Counted from the stretch's first letter, positions 26,363 to 36,256 are shown. The stretch: 64,000 nt of DNA from Cystobacter fuscus (GCF_002305875.1 NZ_CP022098.1:682001-746000), one strand, 5' to 3'. Notes: a model not told the origin generated them from the sequence alone. Made by a program: numbers and translations.

Positions 26363-26838
26363 GCGAGGACGACCCCATGGCCCTGGCCCTCGCACCCCTC
26401 GAGGAACACCCCTTCCTGCGCGGCCTCTCCCCCGCGCAGGTGAAGGCCATTGCCTGCGAGGTGCGCGAGGAGTCCTTCCCCGCGGGTGCCCTGCTGCTGC
26501 GCGAGGGAGACGAGGCACGCACGCTCTTCTTGTTGCGCACCGGCCGCGTGTCGCTGGAGCTGAACATCCCCGGCCAGGGGCCCCGCCAGCTCGAGTCGCT
26601 GAAGGGGGGCGACATCCTCGGCCTGTCCTGGCTCTTTCCGCCCTACCGCTGGCACCTGGACGCGCGGGCCGTGGAGCCCGTGGAGGTCTTCGCCCTCGAC
26701 GCCGCGTGCCTGCGCGGCCCCAGCCCCGAGCATCCCGTGCTGGAGCCGGCCCTGGCCATGCGCCTGGTGCGCCAGCTCTACGAGCGTCTGGAGCGCGTCC
26801 GCATGCAGCGGTTGGACCTCTACAAGGGGGGCGCATGA
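26359..26838 (+). CDS. Cyclic-nucleotide-binding domain protein in the hydrogenase operon
   Basis: A 159-residue protein consisting of little more than one cNMP-binding beta-roll: [43 protein letters not shown] and [12 protein letters not shown]. It lacks the C-terminal helix-turn-helix of Crp/Fnr regulators, so it is unlikely to bind DNA. The canonical phosphate-binding RxS/T arginine-containing cassette is not obvious, so it may not bind a cyclic nucleotide at all. It overlaps hydB and hydG by 4 bp each, so its amount is tied to the hydrogenase subunits. A role as a regulatory or structural accessory subunit is inference. Confidence 0.82.
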   Translation: MSEDDPMALALAPLEEHPFLRGLSPAQVKAIACEVREESFPAGALLLREGDEARTLFLLRTGRVSLELNIPGQGPRQLESLKGGDILGLSWLFPPYRWHLDARAVEPVEVFALDAACLRGPSPEHPVLEPALAMRLVRQLYERLERVRMQRLDLYKGGA

Positions 26839-27683
26839 GCACCGGCGCCCTCTCCACGGCCCAACCGATGGCGCCGGTGCCCCTGCGCGTGCGAAGCCTG
26901 CGCCGCGAATCGGCCGATACGTTCACGGTCTCGCTGGACGTGTCCGGGCGTCCCGGAGGTTTTCCCTTCCAGCCGGGCCAGTTCAACATGCTGTATGCCC
27001 TGGGCGTGGGGGAGGTGCCCATCTCCATCAGCGGAGACCCGGGGCGCCCGGGCGAGCTGCTCCACACCATCCGTGTCGTGGGCTCCGTCACCGAGGCGCT
27101 GCGCCGCGTGGGCCGGGGCGGGTGGATGGGCGTGCGCGGCCCCTATGGTCGGCCATGGCCCCTGGAGGAGGCCCGGGGCCTGGACGTGGTGGTGGTGGCC
27201 GGAGGGCTCGGACTGGCTCCGCTGCGCTCCGTCATCCTCCACCTGCTGCGCCACCGCGAGGCGTACGGCCGGGTGTCACTGCTGGTGGGAGCCCGCTCGC
27301 CGGAAGGACTGCTGTACCGCCGCGAGCTGGCACGCTGGGGGAAGGACCCCCGGTTGAAGGTGCTCATCACCGTGGACCAGGCGGGCCCCGAGTGGAAGGA
27401 ACACGTGGGCGTGGTGCCCGCGCTGCTGCGGGACATGGCGTTGGACGCCTCGCGCACCGTGGCCCTCATGTGCGGGCCCGAGGTGATGATGCGCTTCACC
27501 GTGCGCGAGCTGGAGCGCCTGGGCGTGCCCGACACGCGCATCCACCTCTCGCTGGAGCGCAACATGAAGTGCGCCGTGGGCTTCTGCGGCCACTGCCAGC
27601 TCGTCCCGTTCTTCGTGTGCAAGGACGGACCGGTGCTTCCCTACGACCGGCTCCGCCCCTTCCTGCACGTCCGCGAGGTGTGA
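26835..27683 (+). CDS. hydG: Group 3b [NiFe] hydrogenase gamma subunit (FAD/NAD(P)-binding)
   Basis: A 282-residue ferredoxin-NADP reductase-type protein that exchanges electrons between the hydrogenase iron-sulphur chain and NAD(P). The FAD-binding beta-barrel is seen in [24 protein letters not shown]. The nucleotide-binding part shows [17 protein letters not shown] and [14 protein letters not shown]. The C-terminal [10 protein letters not shown] with a later VCKDGPV supplies the four cysteines of a 2Fe-2S cluster, as in dihydroorotate dehydrogenase electron-transfer and HydG proteins. Preference for NADP or NAD is not readable from the sequence. ATGA overlap upstream; hydD follows after 2 bp. 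Confidence 0.92.
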   Translation: MSTGALSTAQPMAPVPLRVRSLRRESADTFTVSLDVSGRPGGFPFQPGQFNMLYALGVGEVPISISGDPGRPGELLHTIRVVGSVTEALRRVGRGGWMGVRGPYGRPWPLEEARGLDVVVVAGGLGLAPLRSVILHLLRHREAYGRVSLLVGARSPEGLLYRRELARWGKDPRLKVLITVDQAGPEWKEHVGVVPALLRDMALDASRTVALMCGPEVMMRFTVRELERLGVPDTRIHLSLERNMKCAVGFCGHCQLVPFFVCKDGPVLPYDRLRPFLHVREV

Positions 27684-27685
27684 CG

Positions 27686-28465
27686 ATGGCCCGCCGGAAG
27701 AAGCCCTCGCTCGCCGTGTGGAAGTTCGCCTCGTGCGACGGGTGCCAGCTCACCGTGCTGGACCTGGAGGACGAGCTGCTCGCGCTCGCGGATGCCGTGC
27801 GCATCGCATATTTCGCCGAGGCCACCAGCACGGCGCTGAAGGGGCCCTATGACTTGTCACTCGTGGATGGCTCCATCACCACCCCCGCGGACGCCGTGCG
27901 CATCCGCGAGGTGCGGCGCGCCTCCCGCTATCTGGTGAGCATCGGCGCGTGCGCCACGGCGGGTGGCATCCAGGCGCTGCGCAACTTCCGCGACGTGCGC
28001 GAGTTCCTCTCCACCGTCTACGCGAAGCCCGAGTACATCGAGACGCTCGCCACCTCCACCGCCATCGCGGACCACGTCCCGGTGGACTTCGAGCTGCGGG
28101 GCTGCCCCATCGACAAGTGGCAGTTGCTGGAGGTGCTCAACGCCTTCCTGAACGGGCGACGGCCCAACATCCCCGCCCACAGCGTGTGCGTGGAGTGCAA
28201 GCTGCGCGGCAACGTCTGTGTGATGGTGACGGGCACGCCCTGCCTGGGGCCGGTGACGCACGCCGGCTGTGGCGCGCTCTGCCCCACGTACCACCGCGGC
28301 TGCTACGGCTGCTTCGGGCCGATGGAGGCCCCCAACACGCCCTCGCTGGCCCGGGCCTTCCAGGCCGCCGGGCGGTCGGAGACGGAGCTCGTGCGCTCCT
28401 TCCGCAACTTCAACGCCAATGCCCCCGCGTTCCGTGAGGAGAGCGAGCGCCATGAAGAAGAATGA
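27686..28465 (+). CDS. hydD: [NiFe] hydrogenase delta (small) subunit
   Basis: A 259-residue small subunit homologous to the 20-kDa subunit of complex [16 protein letters not shown] holds the CxxC ligands of the proximal 4Fe-4S cluster, with further ligands in [10 protein letters not shown] and [10 protein letters not shown]-terminal cysteine-rich part ([41 protein letters not shown]) supplies the ligands of additional clusters, as in group 3 hydrogenases. No twin-arginine signal peptide is present, so the enzyme is cytoplasmic. It overlaps hydA by 14 bp. Confidence 0.94.
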   Translation: MARRKKPSLAVWKFASCDGCQLTVLDLEDELLALADAVRIAYFAEATSTALKGPYDLSLVDGSITTPADAVRIREVRRASRYLVSIGACATAGGIQALRNFRDVREFLSTVYAKPEYIETLATSTAIADHVPVDFELRGCPIDKWQLLEVLNAFLNGRRPNIPAHSVCVECKLRGNVCVMVTGTPCLGPVTHAGCGALCPTYHRGCYGCFGPMEAPNTPSLARAFQAAGRSETELVRSFRNFNANAPAFREESERHEEE

Positions 28466-29750
28466 GCCGCGCACCCTCGAGGTGGACTACCTCACGCGCG
28501 TGGAGGGCGAGGCCTCTCTCACCGTGCGCCTGGAGGGCGACCGCGCCACGGACGTGCGCCTGGCCATCTTCGAGCCGCCCCGCTTCTTCGAGGCCCTGCT
28601 GCGGGGGCGCTCGTACCTGGAGGCGCCCGACATCACCTCGCGCATCTGCGGCATCTGCCCGGTGGCGTACCTGACGAGCGCCTGTCTCGCCATGGAGGAC
28701 GCGTTGGGCGTGACGGTGGAGGGGCCGCTGCGCGCGCTGCGCCGCCTCCTCTATTGTGGCGAGTGGATCGAGAGCCACGGGCTGCATGTCTTCCTGCTGC
28801 ACGCGCCGGACTTCCTCGGCTACCCGGACGCGCTCTCCATGGCGAAGCAGCATGGGGAGTGGGTCCAGCGGGGCCTGCGCATCAAGAAGGCGGGCAACTC
28901 GCTCGTTGCCCTCATGGGCGGCAGGGCCATCCATCCCATCAACGTGCGCGTGGGGGGGTTCTACCGGGCCCCCACCCGGGCCGAGCTGGAGTCGCTCCTG
29001 CCCGAGCTGCGCTGGGGGCACGACGCCACCGGGGAGTCGTTGGAGTGGATGGCCCGCTTCCCCTTCCCGGAGCTCGAGCGCGACTACGAGTTCGTCTCGC
29101 TGCGCCACCCGGACGAGTACCCCATCGCCGGAGGGCGGGTGGTGTCCTCAGAGGGGCTGGACATCGACGTGCGCGACTGGGACGCGCACTTCGTGGAGGA
29201 GCAGGTGCCATACACGAACGCGCTGCACGCGCGGCGCGTGGGACGGGGTGCCTACCTGTGCGGCCCGCTGGCCCGCTTCAACCTCAACTTCGACCGGCTG
29301 CATCCCTCGGTGCGGGAGGCCGCGCGCCGGGCCGGGCTGTCCGTGCCGTGCCGCAATCCCTTCCGCGCGCTGCTCGTGCGGCTGGTGGAGATGCTCCAGG
29401 CGTTCACCGAGGCCATCCGCCTCATCGAGGCGTATGAGGCGCCCACCGTGCCCCACGTGGACACGCCGTCCCGGGCGGCCACGGGGTACGGCGCCTCCGA
29501 GGCCCCGCGCGGGCTGCTCTACCACCGCTACACGCTCGACGCGGACGGCACCATCCAGGACGCCCGTATCGTCCCGCCCACGTCCCAGAACCAGCGCTCC
29601 ATCGAGGACGACCTGCGCGTGCTGGCGCCCCAGCTCGCCTCGCGGGCCCACGCGGAAGCCACCCGGCTGGCCGAGCAGGCCATTCGCAACCACGACCCGT
29701 GCATCTCCTGCGCGACGCACTTCCTCACCCTGAAGGTGGAGCGGACATGA
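28452..29750 (+). CDS. hydA: [NiFe] hydrogenase alpha (large, catalytic) subunit
   Basis: A 432-residue large subunit carrying the NiFe(CN)2CO centre. The L1 motif RICGICP gives Cys66 and Cys69, and the L2 motif DPCISCATH gives Cys417 and Cys420. After His423 a short nine-residue tail (FLTLKVERT) remains, the expected substrate of the maturation protease encoded next. Length and motifs match group 3b bidirectional NAD(P)-linked hydrogenases (sulfhydrogenases), which evolve or take up hydrogen and may reduce sulphur. The operon order beta, gamma, delta, alpha supports 3b over 3c or 3d. Its stop overlaps the protease start by 4 bp. Confidence 0.95.
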   Translation: MKKNEPRTLEVDYLTRVEGEASLTVRLEGDRATDVRLAIFEPPRFFEALLRGRSYLEAPDITSRICGICPVAYLTSACLAMEDALGVTVEGPLRALRRLLYCGEWIESHGLHVFLLHAPDFLGYPDALSMAKQHGEWVQRGLRIKKAGNSLVALMGGRAIHPINVRVGGFYRAPTRAELESLLPELRWGHDATGESLEWMARFPFPELERDYEFVSLRHPDEYPIAGGRVVSSEGLDIDVRDWDAHFVEEQVPYTNALHARRVGRGAYLCGPLARFNLNFDRLHPSVREAARRAGLSVPCRNPFRALLVRLVEMLQAFTEAIRLIEAYEAPTVPHVDTPSRAATGYGASEAPRGLLYHRYTLDADGTIQDARIVPPTSQNQRSIEDDLRVLAPQLASRAHAEATRLAEQAIRNHDPCISCATHFLTLKVERT

Positions 29751-30241
29751 GCACTCGCGGACGTGTCATCGGGCTCGGCCAGGCGGCGGCCGGAGATGAC
29801 CAGGTGGGACTGGCCGTCATCGAGCACTTGCGCTCGCTCGGTGCCCCCGAGTGTCTGGAATTGCTCCTGGCCCCGGAGCCGAGCGCGCTGCTCTCCCTGC
29901 TGGAGACGCCCGCCCCGGTGGTGCTGGTGGACGCGGTGCTGGCGACGCCCGCCGGCGAGGTGCTCGTGCTGGAGCCGGACGAGCTGGAGCAGCGGGGGCT
30001 CTCCACGATGTCGACGCACGGAGTGGGAGTCTCCCAGGCGGTGGCGCTGGCGAGGCTGCTGTCTCCCTCGGGGGTGTCGCCGTCCATCCGCATCGTCGGG
30101 GTGAGCATCTCCCGGCCGGAGCGCTTCCAGCGGGGGCTCTCCCCCGAGGTGGCCGCCGCCGTCCCACGCGCCGCCGAGCAGGTCCTTCGTGCCGTCTCCT
30201 CTCACGACCCAGGAGCGTTTCCATGCATGAGTCCACGCTAG
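29747..30241 (+). CDS. Hydrogenase maturation protease (HyaD/HycI type)
   Basis: A 164-residue endopeptidase that removes the C-terminal tail of HydA once nickel is inserted. The fold marks are RVIGLGQAAAGDDQVGLAVIEHL (the GxG..xDDxxG motif with the metal-binding acid), VLVDAVLATP (second acidic ligand region) and STHGVGVSQAVALARLL (His ligand region). It starts within the hydA stop and its 3' end overlaps hypA by 19 bp. Position directly after hydA identifies its substrate. Confidence 0.88.
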   Translation: MSTRGRVIGLGQAAAGDDQVGLAVIEHLRSLGAPECLELLLAPEPSALLSLLETPAPVVLVDAVLATPAGEVLVLEPDELEQRGLSTMSTHGVGVSQAVALARLLSPSGVSPSIRIVGVSISRPERFQRGLSPEVAAAVPRAAEQVLRAVSSHDPGAFPCMSPR

Positions 30242-30564
30242 CCCGGTGGGTGCTCAAGACCGTTCTCCAGCATTCCCTCTCCGAGCGGGCCTCGCGCGTG
30301 CGCGTGGTGCGGGGTTGGGTGGCGGAGACCGAGTCCCTCTCCGCCGAGAGCCTGTCCTTCCACTTCGCCGCCCACGCCCGGGGCACGAGCGCGGAGGGTG
30401 CCCGGCTTCAGTTGGAGCTCATCCACGTGGAGGCACGCTGCCGGGCCTGTGACCGCACCTATGCCCCCGAGCACCACCTCCTGCTGTGCCCGGGGTGTGG
30501 GAGCACCGACGGGGAGCTGCTCGGGCGCACGGGGCTCGCCGTCACGGCCATCGAGGTGGAGTAG
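30223..30564 (+). CDS. hypA: Hydrogenase nickel-incorporation protein HypA
   Basis: A 113-residue nickel metallochaperone. The N-terminal MHE holds the nickel-binding His2, and CRAC...CPGC forms the structural zinc site. It normally works with the GTPase HypB to put nickel into the large subunit, but no hypB follows here. The ATG at 30223 lies inside the protease gene; the start is fixed by the conserved MHE. Three bases separate its stop from hypF. Confidence 0.93.
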   Translation: MHESTLARWVLKTVLQHSLSERASRVRVVRGWVAETESLSAESLSFHFAAHARGTSAEGARLQLELIHVEARCRACDRTYAPEHHLLLCPGCGSTDGELLGRTGLAVTAIEVE

Positions 30565-30567
30565 GGG

Positions 30568-32859
30568 ATGGTGCGGCGAGCCATCACCGTGCACGGTGTG
30601 GTGCAGGGCGTGGGCTTCCGGCCCTTCGTCCATGCCGCCGCCATGGCTCGGGGACTGGCCGGCTGGGTGCGCAACCGCGCCGATGGCGTCCGCATCGAGG
30701 TGGAGGGGCCGGAGCCCGCGGTGGAGGACTTCGTGAAGGCCCTCTCGCGCGAGGCCCCTCCCGCGGCCCGCCTCACCCACGTCCTGGTCTCCGAGGTGCA
30801 CCCCCGGCACGAGCGCGCCTTCCACATCCTCGCCAGCGATCCGGATGCGCCCCCGCGGCCCACCGTGCCCGCGGACCTGGCCACCTGCCCGGAGTGTCTG
30901 GCGGAAGTGGCCTCGCCCGGGCAGCGGCGCTTCCGCTACCCGTTCACCCACTGCACCCGCTGCGGGCCCCGCTGGACGCTCATCGAGTCGCTTCCCTATG
31001 ACCGGTCGCGCACGTCCATGAAGGGCTTCACCCCCTGCGCGGACTGCGCGGCCGAGTACCGCGACCCCGCGGACCGGCGCTTCCATGCCCAGCCCATCGC
31101 CTGCCCCGTGTGTGGGCCGCGTGTGTCGTTGCTCGCGCCGGATGGCTCGCGGCTCGCGCGGGACGAGGCGGCGCTGCGGGGAGCGGTGGAGACGGTGCGC
31201 GAGGGCCGGGTGCTCGCCCTGCGGGGGATGGGAGGTTTCCACCTCCTGGTGGATGCCACGAGCCCCGAGGCCGTGACGCTGCTGCGCGAGCGCAAGCGCC
31301 GCCCGGACAAGCCCTTCGCGGTGATGTTCCCCTCGCTCGAGGTGCTGCGCTCGCACTGCGAGGTGTCCCCGGAGGAAGCCGCGGTGCTCACCTCGCCGGC
31401 CGCTCCCATCCTCCTGCTCCACAAGCGCATGCCCGGAGGCGAGGGCGCCATCGCGGAGGCCGTGGCCCCCGGCAATCCATGGCTCGGCGCCTTGCTGCCC
31501 TACACGCCTCTGCACGTGTTGTTGCTCGAAGCCGCCGGCCGCCCCCTGGTGTGCACCAGCGGGAACCTCTCCGATGAGCCCCTCTGCATCGCCCCGGGCG
31601 AAGCCCTGACGCGGCTGCGCGAGGTGGCCGACCGCTTCCTCGTCCACGACCGGCCCATCGTCCGCCCCGTGGATGACTCCGTGGCGCGCCTGCTGCCCGA
31701 GGGGCTCCAGGTGCTGCGGCGCGCGCGGGGGTACGCGCCCCTTCCCCTGCCGCTTCCAGGGGCACCGTGCCTGCTCGGGCTCGGCGGGCAGTTGAAGAGC
31801 ACCGTGGCCCTGTGCGTGGGCGAGCAGGTGGTGGTGAGCCAGCACCTCGGGGACCTCGGCTCGCCCGAGGGCTCGCGGCTCCTGGAGCGCACCGCCGAGG
31901 AGTTGCGGCGACTGCTGGACGCGCGCCCGGTGGCGCTCGCGTGCGACCTCCATCCGGACTACGTCTCCACGCGGCTCGCCGAGCGCCTCTCGGGCGAGTG
32001 GGGCGTGCCCCTGGTGCGTGTGCAGCACCACCACGCCCACGTCGCGGCCTGCATGGCCGAGCACGGACTCGTGGGGCCGGTGCTCGGCCTCGCCTGGGAT
32101 GGGGCCGGGCTCGGGACGGATGGCACGCTCTGGGGGGGCGAGGCCCTCGTCGTCGAGGGGGCGGCCTTCCGCCGTGTGGCGCACCTGCGACCCTTCTCCC
32201 TGCCCGGAGGCGAGCGGGCCCTGCGCGAGCCGAGGCGGGCCGCGCTCGGGTTGGTGCACGAGGTGCGAGGCGCCGGGGCCCTCGACTCCCTCCGGGAGTG
32301 CTTCACGGCGCGGGAGGGTGAGGTGCTCGTGGCGATGCTCGCCCGCGGGCTCCAGTCACCGAGGACCACCAGCATGGGCCGGCTGTTCGACGCCGTCGCG
32401 GCGCTCTCCGGCATCCGCGCGCGGGCGGGCTTCGAGGGACAGGCGGCCATGGCGCTCGAGTACGCCGCGGGGGAAGGGGAGGCGGAGCCCTATCCACTGC
32501 CCCTGGGGAACGGAGCCCCCGCGGTGGCGGATTGGGAGCCGCTGCTCGAGGCGTTGCTGGACGAGCGGAAGCGCGGCGTTCCCGCGCCGCTCTTGGCCGC
32601 CCGGTTCCATGCCGCGCTGGCGGTGCTCGCCGAGTCCATCGCGGTGCGCGTGGGCCTGCCGCGCGTGGTGCTCTCGGGCGGGTGCTTCCAGAACCCGCGT
32701 CTGCTGCGCGACGTCCAGGCGCGACTGCGCGCGCGGGGATTCGAGGTGTTCTGGCCGCGGCACTATCCCCCCAACGATGGCGGACTGTCCCTGGGACAGG
32801 TCGCGGTCGCGGCCCGCTGGCTCGAGGAGGCGCACGATGTGTCTCGGAATCCCCGGTGA
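30568..32859 (+). CDS. hypF: Carbamoyltransferase HypF
   Basis: A 763-residue enzyme that uses carbamoyl phosphate and ATP to load a thiocarbamate on HypE, the source of the cyanide ligands. Domains in order: acylphosphatase (ITVHGVVQGVGFRPFVHAAA), two zinc-finger-like units (CPECL...CTRCGP and CADC...CPVCGP), YrdC-like domain (LALRGMGGFHLLVDA, KRRPDKPFAVM) and Kae1-like domain (VRVQHHHAHVAACMAEHG, LSGGCFQNPRLL). Length is usual for the family. Overlaps hypC by 23 bp. Confidence 0.96.
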   Translation: MVRRAITVHGVVQGVGFRPFVHAAAMARGLAGWVRNRADGVRIEVEGPEPAVEDFVKALSREAPPAARLTHVLVSEVHPRHERAFHILASDPDAPPRPTVPADLATCPECLAEVASPGQRRFRYPFTHCTRCGPRWTLIESLPYDRSRTSMKGFTPCADCAAEYRDPADRRFHAQPIACPVCGPRVSLLAPDGSRLARDEAALRGAVETVREGRVLALRGMGGFHLLVDATSPEAVTLLRERKRRPDKPFAVMFPSLEVLRSHCEVSPEEAAVLTSPAAPILLLHKRMPGGEGAIAEAVAPGNPWLGALLPYTPLHVLLLEAAGRPLVCTSGNLSDEPLCIAPGEALTRLREVADRFLVHDRPIVRPVDDSVARLLPEGLQVLRRARGYAPLPLPLPGAPCLLGLGGQLKSTVALCVGEQVVVSQHLGDLGSPEGSRLLERTAEELRRLLDARPVALACDLHPDYVSTRLAERLSGEWGVPLVRVQHHHAHVAACMAEHGLVGPVLGLAWDGAGLGTDGTLWGGEALVVEGAAFRRVAHLRPFSLPGGERALREPRRAALGLVHEVRGAGALDSLRECFTAREGEVLVAMLARGLQSPRTTSMGRLFDAVAALSGIRARAGFEGQAAMALEYAAGEGEAEPYPLPLGNGAPAVADWEPLLEALLDERKRGVPAPLLAARFHAALAVLAESIAVRVGLPRVVLSGGCFQNPRLLRDVQARLRARGFEVFWPRHYPPNDGGLSLGQVAVAARWLEEAHDVSRNPR

Positions 32860-33088
32860 GGTGCTCTCCGCGGTGGACGGCCCGCTGCGTATGGGCCGGG
32901 TGGCCTTCGGCGGCGTCACCAAGGACGTGTGTCTGGCCTATGTCCCCGAGGCCACGCCCGGTGACTTCGTGGTGGTGCACGCCGGCTTCGCCATCAGCCG
33001 GGTCGATCCCGAGGGCGCGCGGCGCGTCTTCGCCTACCTGGAGGAGATCGGCGGGACGGACGAAGTGCGAGAGGGGGAGTCGCGATGA
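32837..33088 (+). CDS. hypC: Hydrogenase assembly chaperone HypC
   Basis: An 83-residue chaperone that carries the Fe(CN)2CO moiety with HypD and hands it to the large subunit. The invariant start MCLGIPGEV with Cys2 (exposed after Met removal) is present, as is [16 protein letters not shown] and the [11 protein letters not shown] strand. It starts within hypF and overlaps hypD by 4 bp. Confidence 0.95.
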   Translation: MCLGIPGEVLSAVDGPLRMGRVAFGGVTKDVCLAYVPEATPGDFVVVHAGFAISRVDPEGARRVFAYLEEIGGTDEVREGESR

Positions 33089-34197
33089 GGTACGTGGAAG
33101 AGTACCGGGGCGCGGACGAGGCCCGGCGGTATGCGCGGGCGCTCCAGTCGCTGGTGACGCGGCCCTGGACGTTGATGGAGGTGTGTGGCGGACAGACGCA
33201 CGCCATCGTCCGCTTCGGCATCGATCAGTTGCTTCCGCCGCAAATCACACTGCTGCACGGCCCGGGCTGCCCGGTGTGCGTCACGCCGGTGGAGATGCTG
33301 GACAAGGCGCTGGCCATCGCCTCGCGCCCCGGCGTGGTCTTCTGCTCGTTCGGCGACATGCTCCGGGTGCCCGGCTCGGGGAGGGACCTGCTGTCCGTGA
33401 AGGCCGCGGGCGGGGACGTGCGCATCGTCTACTCGCCCATGGACGCGCTGGCCCTGGCCGAGCGGCTGCCGGAACGCGAGGTCGTCTTCTTCGCCGTGGG
33501 GTTCGAGACCACCGCGCCCGCGTGTGCCATGGCCGTCCACGAGGCGAGGCGGCGCGGGCTGCGCAACTTCTCCCTCCTGGTGGCGCACGTGCTGGTGCCC
33601 CCGGCGATGGAGGCCCTGCTCGCGGCCCCTGGCCGGCGGATGGATGGCTTCCTGGCCGCGGGCCACGTGTGCACCATCATGGGCATGGAGGCCTACGAGC
33701 CCCTCGCCCGCGCGTACCGCGTGCCCATCGTCGTCACGGGCTTCGAGCCGTTGGACCTGCTGCAGGGCATCCACATGTGCGTGGCACAGCTCGAGTCCGG
33801 GCGGGCCACGGTGGAGAACCAGTACGCCCGCGCCGTCCGCGTGGTCGGCAACGAGAGCGCCCAGGCCATGTTGCGCGAGGTGTTCGAGGTGGTGCCGAGG
33901 ACGTGGCGCGGCATCGGCCCCATCGCGGCGAGCGGCCTGGGACTGCGCGCCGCCTTCGCGGACTGGGACGCCGCGCGCAAGTTCGACGTCGTCTCCGTGG
34001 GAGGACGCGAGGACGCCGGGTGCCAGAGCGGCCTCGTGCTCCAGGGCCGGCTCAAGCCCCCCGAGTGCCCCGCGTTCGGTACCCGCTGCACCCCCGACAC
34101 GCCGCTCGGCGCGACGATGGTGTCGTCCGAGGGGGCGTGCGCCGCCTACTACCGCTACCGGAGGTTCCAGTCCCCATGTCCGCCGACCTCGCCCTGA
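33085..34197 (+). CDS. hypD: Hydrogenase formation protein HypD
   Basis: A 370-residue iron-sulphur scaffold on which the Fe(CN)2CO group is built together with HypC and HypE. Conserved blocks are [22 protein letters not shown] (redox cysteines), [17 protein letters not shown] and [12 protein letters not shown]. The 4Fe-4S ligands in the C-terminal third are [15 protein letters not shown] and similar. It is coupled to hypC by ATGA and overlaps hypE by 22 bp. Confidence 0.96.
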   Translation: MRYVEEYRGADEARRYARALQSLVTRPWTLMEVCGGQTHAIVRFGIDQLLPPQITLLHGPGCPVCVTPVEMLDKALAIASRPGVVFCSFGDMLRVPGSGRDLLSVKAAGGDVRIVYSPMDALALAERLPEREVVFFAVGFETTAPACAMAVHEARRRGLRNFSLLVAHVLVPPAMEALLAAPGRRMDGFLAAGHVCTIMGMEAYEPLARAYRVPIVVTGFEPLDLLQGIHMCVAQLESGRATVENQYARAVRVVGNESAQAMLREVFEVVPRTWRGIGPIAASGLGLRAAFADWDAARKFDVVSVGGREDAGCQSGLVLQGRLKPPECPAFGTRCTPDTPLGATMVSSEGACAAYYRYRRFQSPCPPTSP

Positions 34198-35225
34198 GCT
34201 GCCCCATGCCCCTGGGACGCCACACCACCGTGCAGCTCGCCCACGGTGGGGGAGGGCGCCTCATGCGCCAACTGCTGGAGGACATCTTCCTGGAGGACTT
34301 CCGCGCTCCAGCCCTCGCCGAGCGCCATGACAGCGCGGTGGTGCCGCTCGGAGGGCAGCGGCTGGCCTTCACCACGGACTCCTATGTGGTGATGCCCCGC
34401 TTCTTCCCGGGCGGAAACATCGGGACGCTCGCGGTCCACGGCACGGTGAACGATCTGGCCATGGCCGGCGCGAAGCCCCTGTACCTGAGCGCGGGCTTCA
34501 TCCTCGAGGAGGGGCTGGCGTTGGACGAGCTGCGCCGGGTGGTGGCCTCCATGCGCGAGGCCGCGCGGGAGTGTGGCGTGGAGATCGTCACGGGAGACAC
34601 CAAGGTGGTGGATCGGGGCAAGGCGGACGGGCTCTTCATCAACACCTCGGGCGTGGGCCGGGTCCTCGAGGGCGTGTCCGTCCATCCCCGGCGCGTGACA
34701 CCTGGAGACGCGGTGCTCGTCTCCGGGGACGTGGGGCGGCACGGCATCGCGGTGCTCTCGGTGCGCGAGGGGCTCGCCTTCGACACGCCGGTGGTGAGCG
34801 ATTGCGCCTCGCTCGCTCCGCTGGTGGAGGCCCTCTTCGAGGCGGGCGTGGAGGTGCACTGCCTGCGCGATACCACGCGTGGGGGGCTGGCCACCGCGCT
34901 CAATGAGATCGCGCTCGACGCCGGGGTGGGGCTCGTGGTGGACGAGCCCGCCGTGCCGGTGGACGCATCCGTGGCGGGAGCCTGTGAGCTGCTGGGGTTG
35001 GATCCACTCTATGTGGCCTGCGAGGGCCGCATGGTGGCCTTCGTCCCCGAGCCCCAGGTGGAGCGGGCGCTGGAGGTGCTGGTCCGTCACCCGCTCGGCG
35101 CCGGGGCCGCGCGCATCGGCCGCGTCACCGAGGGGCCCGCGGGCATGGTCTCCCTGCGCACGCGGCTCGGTGGACAGCGGCTGCTGGACCTGCTTTCCGG
35201 GGAGCAGCTCCCGCGCATCTGTTGA
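34176..35225 (+). CDS. hypE: Hydrogenase expression/formation protein HypE
   Basis: A 349-residue PurM/AIR synthetase-fold ATPase that dehydrates the HypF-attached thiocarbamate on its C-terminal cysteine to thiocyanate and donates cyanide. The essential terminal PRIC is present (Cys349). [21 protein letters not shown] at the start, the AFTTDSYVV strand and [17 protein letters not shown] are typical. It is the last gene of the hydrogenase operon. Confidence 0.96.
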   Translation: MSADLALSCPMPLGRHTTVQLAHGGGGRLMRQLLEDIFLEDFRAPALAERHDSAVVPLGGQRLAFTTDSYVVMPRFFPGGNIGTLAVHGTVNDLAMAGAKPLYLSAGFILEEGLALDELRRVVASMREAARECGVEIVTGDTKVVDRGKADGLFINTSGVGRVLEGVSVHPRRVTPGDAVLVSGDVGRHGIAVLSVREGLAFDTPVVSDCASLAPLVEALFEAGVEVHCLRDTTRGGLATALNEIALDAGVGLVVDEPAVPVDASVAGACELLGLDPLYVACEGRMVAFVPEPQVERALEVLVRHPLGAGAARIGRVTEGPAGMVSLRTRLGGQRLLDLLSGEQLPRIC

Positions 35226-35238
35226 TCGCCTGAGCGGG

Positions 35239-35253
35239 CCCGGCTACGCCGGG
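35239..35253. terminator. Stem-loop after hypE, possible terminator
   Basis: CCCGGC and GCCGGG form a perfect 6-bp stem with the loop TAC, 13 bases after the hypE stop and before the convergent CBS gene end at 35282. No T tract follows, so this is only a candidate. Confidence 0.4.
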
Positions 35254-35281
35254 ACGGTGCGGCGCACGGTTGCCCTTCGCG

Positions 35282-36256
35282 TCAATGGGGTGATGGCGGC
35301 TCGCCGCCCTCCTGCTTCCGTGCCTCGCCGGGCCGCTCGCGCAGCCAGCGCAGCAGGTCGATGTACGAGAGGATCCCCAGCAGCCGCTCCTCCTCATCCA
35401 CCACCGGAATCGCGCCTATCCGCTCGTCGGTGAAGATCTCCAGCGCCTGGGCGACGGGTGCCCCGGAGCGCAAGGAGAGTGGGTCGGGCGTCATCGCTTC
35501 GCCCAGCCGCACATCCAACGCCTCGCGGGCCGCACGGGGCCATTCTCGCGCCCCCCCGCCCAGCCGCTCGCGCAGGTCGCGCTCGGAGAGGATGCCCACC
35601 AGCCGCTCGTCTTCATCCACCACCGGCAGGTGCCGCACGTCCGCGTCGATGAGCACCCCGGCCGCCTCCTCCAGTGTCGCATCCGGTCCGAGCGTGTAGG
35701 GCTCGTGCGTCATCAGCGTGTCGACGGGCAGCTCCCACGGGTCGCCGGGCGCGGACAGATGCTCGCCCGCCATGGCGGCGAGCAGATCTCCATCGGTCAG
35801 GATGCCCACCATGTGCCCGCTCGCATCGACCACTGGGAGCGAGTGGACCTGGGCCTTGCGCATCGCCCGTGCGGCCACGGAAAGGCTCTCGTTCTCGGGG
35901 ATCTTCTCCACGGGGCAGGACAGCAGATCCCTCACGCGCACCCAGCGCTCCCTGCCGAGCAGGAGCGCTTCCTCGAGGACGTCCATCCTCGTCACCATGC
36001 CGACGAGGCGACTGTTCGCGCCGACGACGGGAAGGTGCCGGACATGGCGGAACTTCTTGAGCAGCTCCTCCAGGGGCAGTGCCTCGCTCGCGTGGAGGGT
36101 GGAGACCTTCTGGCTCATCACGTCGCGTACACACAGCCGCGACGTCAGGGGCACGCTGGCATGCTCCCCGGGTTTGGGAGTCCCATGGGTGAATTCAGGG
36201 GTGGACTCTGGCCGAGCCGTACCGGGCCCGGGCGGTTCCGGATGATTGGATGCCAT
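35282..36256 (-). CDS. Four-CBS-domain protein
   Basis: A 324-residue soluble protein built of four consecutive CBS motifs: VRDVMSQKVSTLHAS...LVGMVTRMD, VRDLLSCPVEKIPEN...MVGILTDGDLL, VDTLMTHEPYTLGPD...LVGILSERDLR and LGEAMTPDPLSLRSG...LLGILSYIDLL. This gives two Bateman modules, which usually bind adenine nucleotides and act as energy sensors. There is no attached catalytic or DNA-binding domain, so it is a stand-alone sensor, as in the hypoxia-induced HRP1 of Mycobacterium tuberculosis. The ATG at 36256 has an AGGAGG site 6 bp upstream; an upstream in-frame start at 36325 is not needed. It converges on the hydrogenase operon. Confidence 0.9.
   Translation of the reverse strand: MASNHPEPPGPGTARPESTPEFTHGTPKPGEHASVPLTSRLCVRDVMSQKVSTLHASEALPLEELLKKFRHVRHLPVVGANSRLVGMVTRMDVLEEALLLGRERWVRVRDLLSCPVEKIPENESLSVAARAMRKAQVHSLPVVDASGHMVGILTDGDLLAAMAGEHLSAPGDPWELPVDTLMTHEPYTLGPDATLEEAAGVLIDADVRHLPVVDEDERLVGILSERDLRERLGGGAREWPRAAREALDVRLGEAMTPDPLSLRSGAPVAQALEIFTDERIGAIPVVDEEERLLGILSYIDLLRWLRERPGEARKQEGGEPPSPH

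Noticed and set aside
26359-26838. Crp/Fnr-type transcription regulator of the hydrogenase operon
   Set aside because: Only the cyclic-nucleotide roll and one helix are present; no helix-turn-helix follows.
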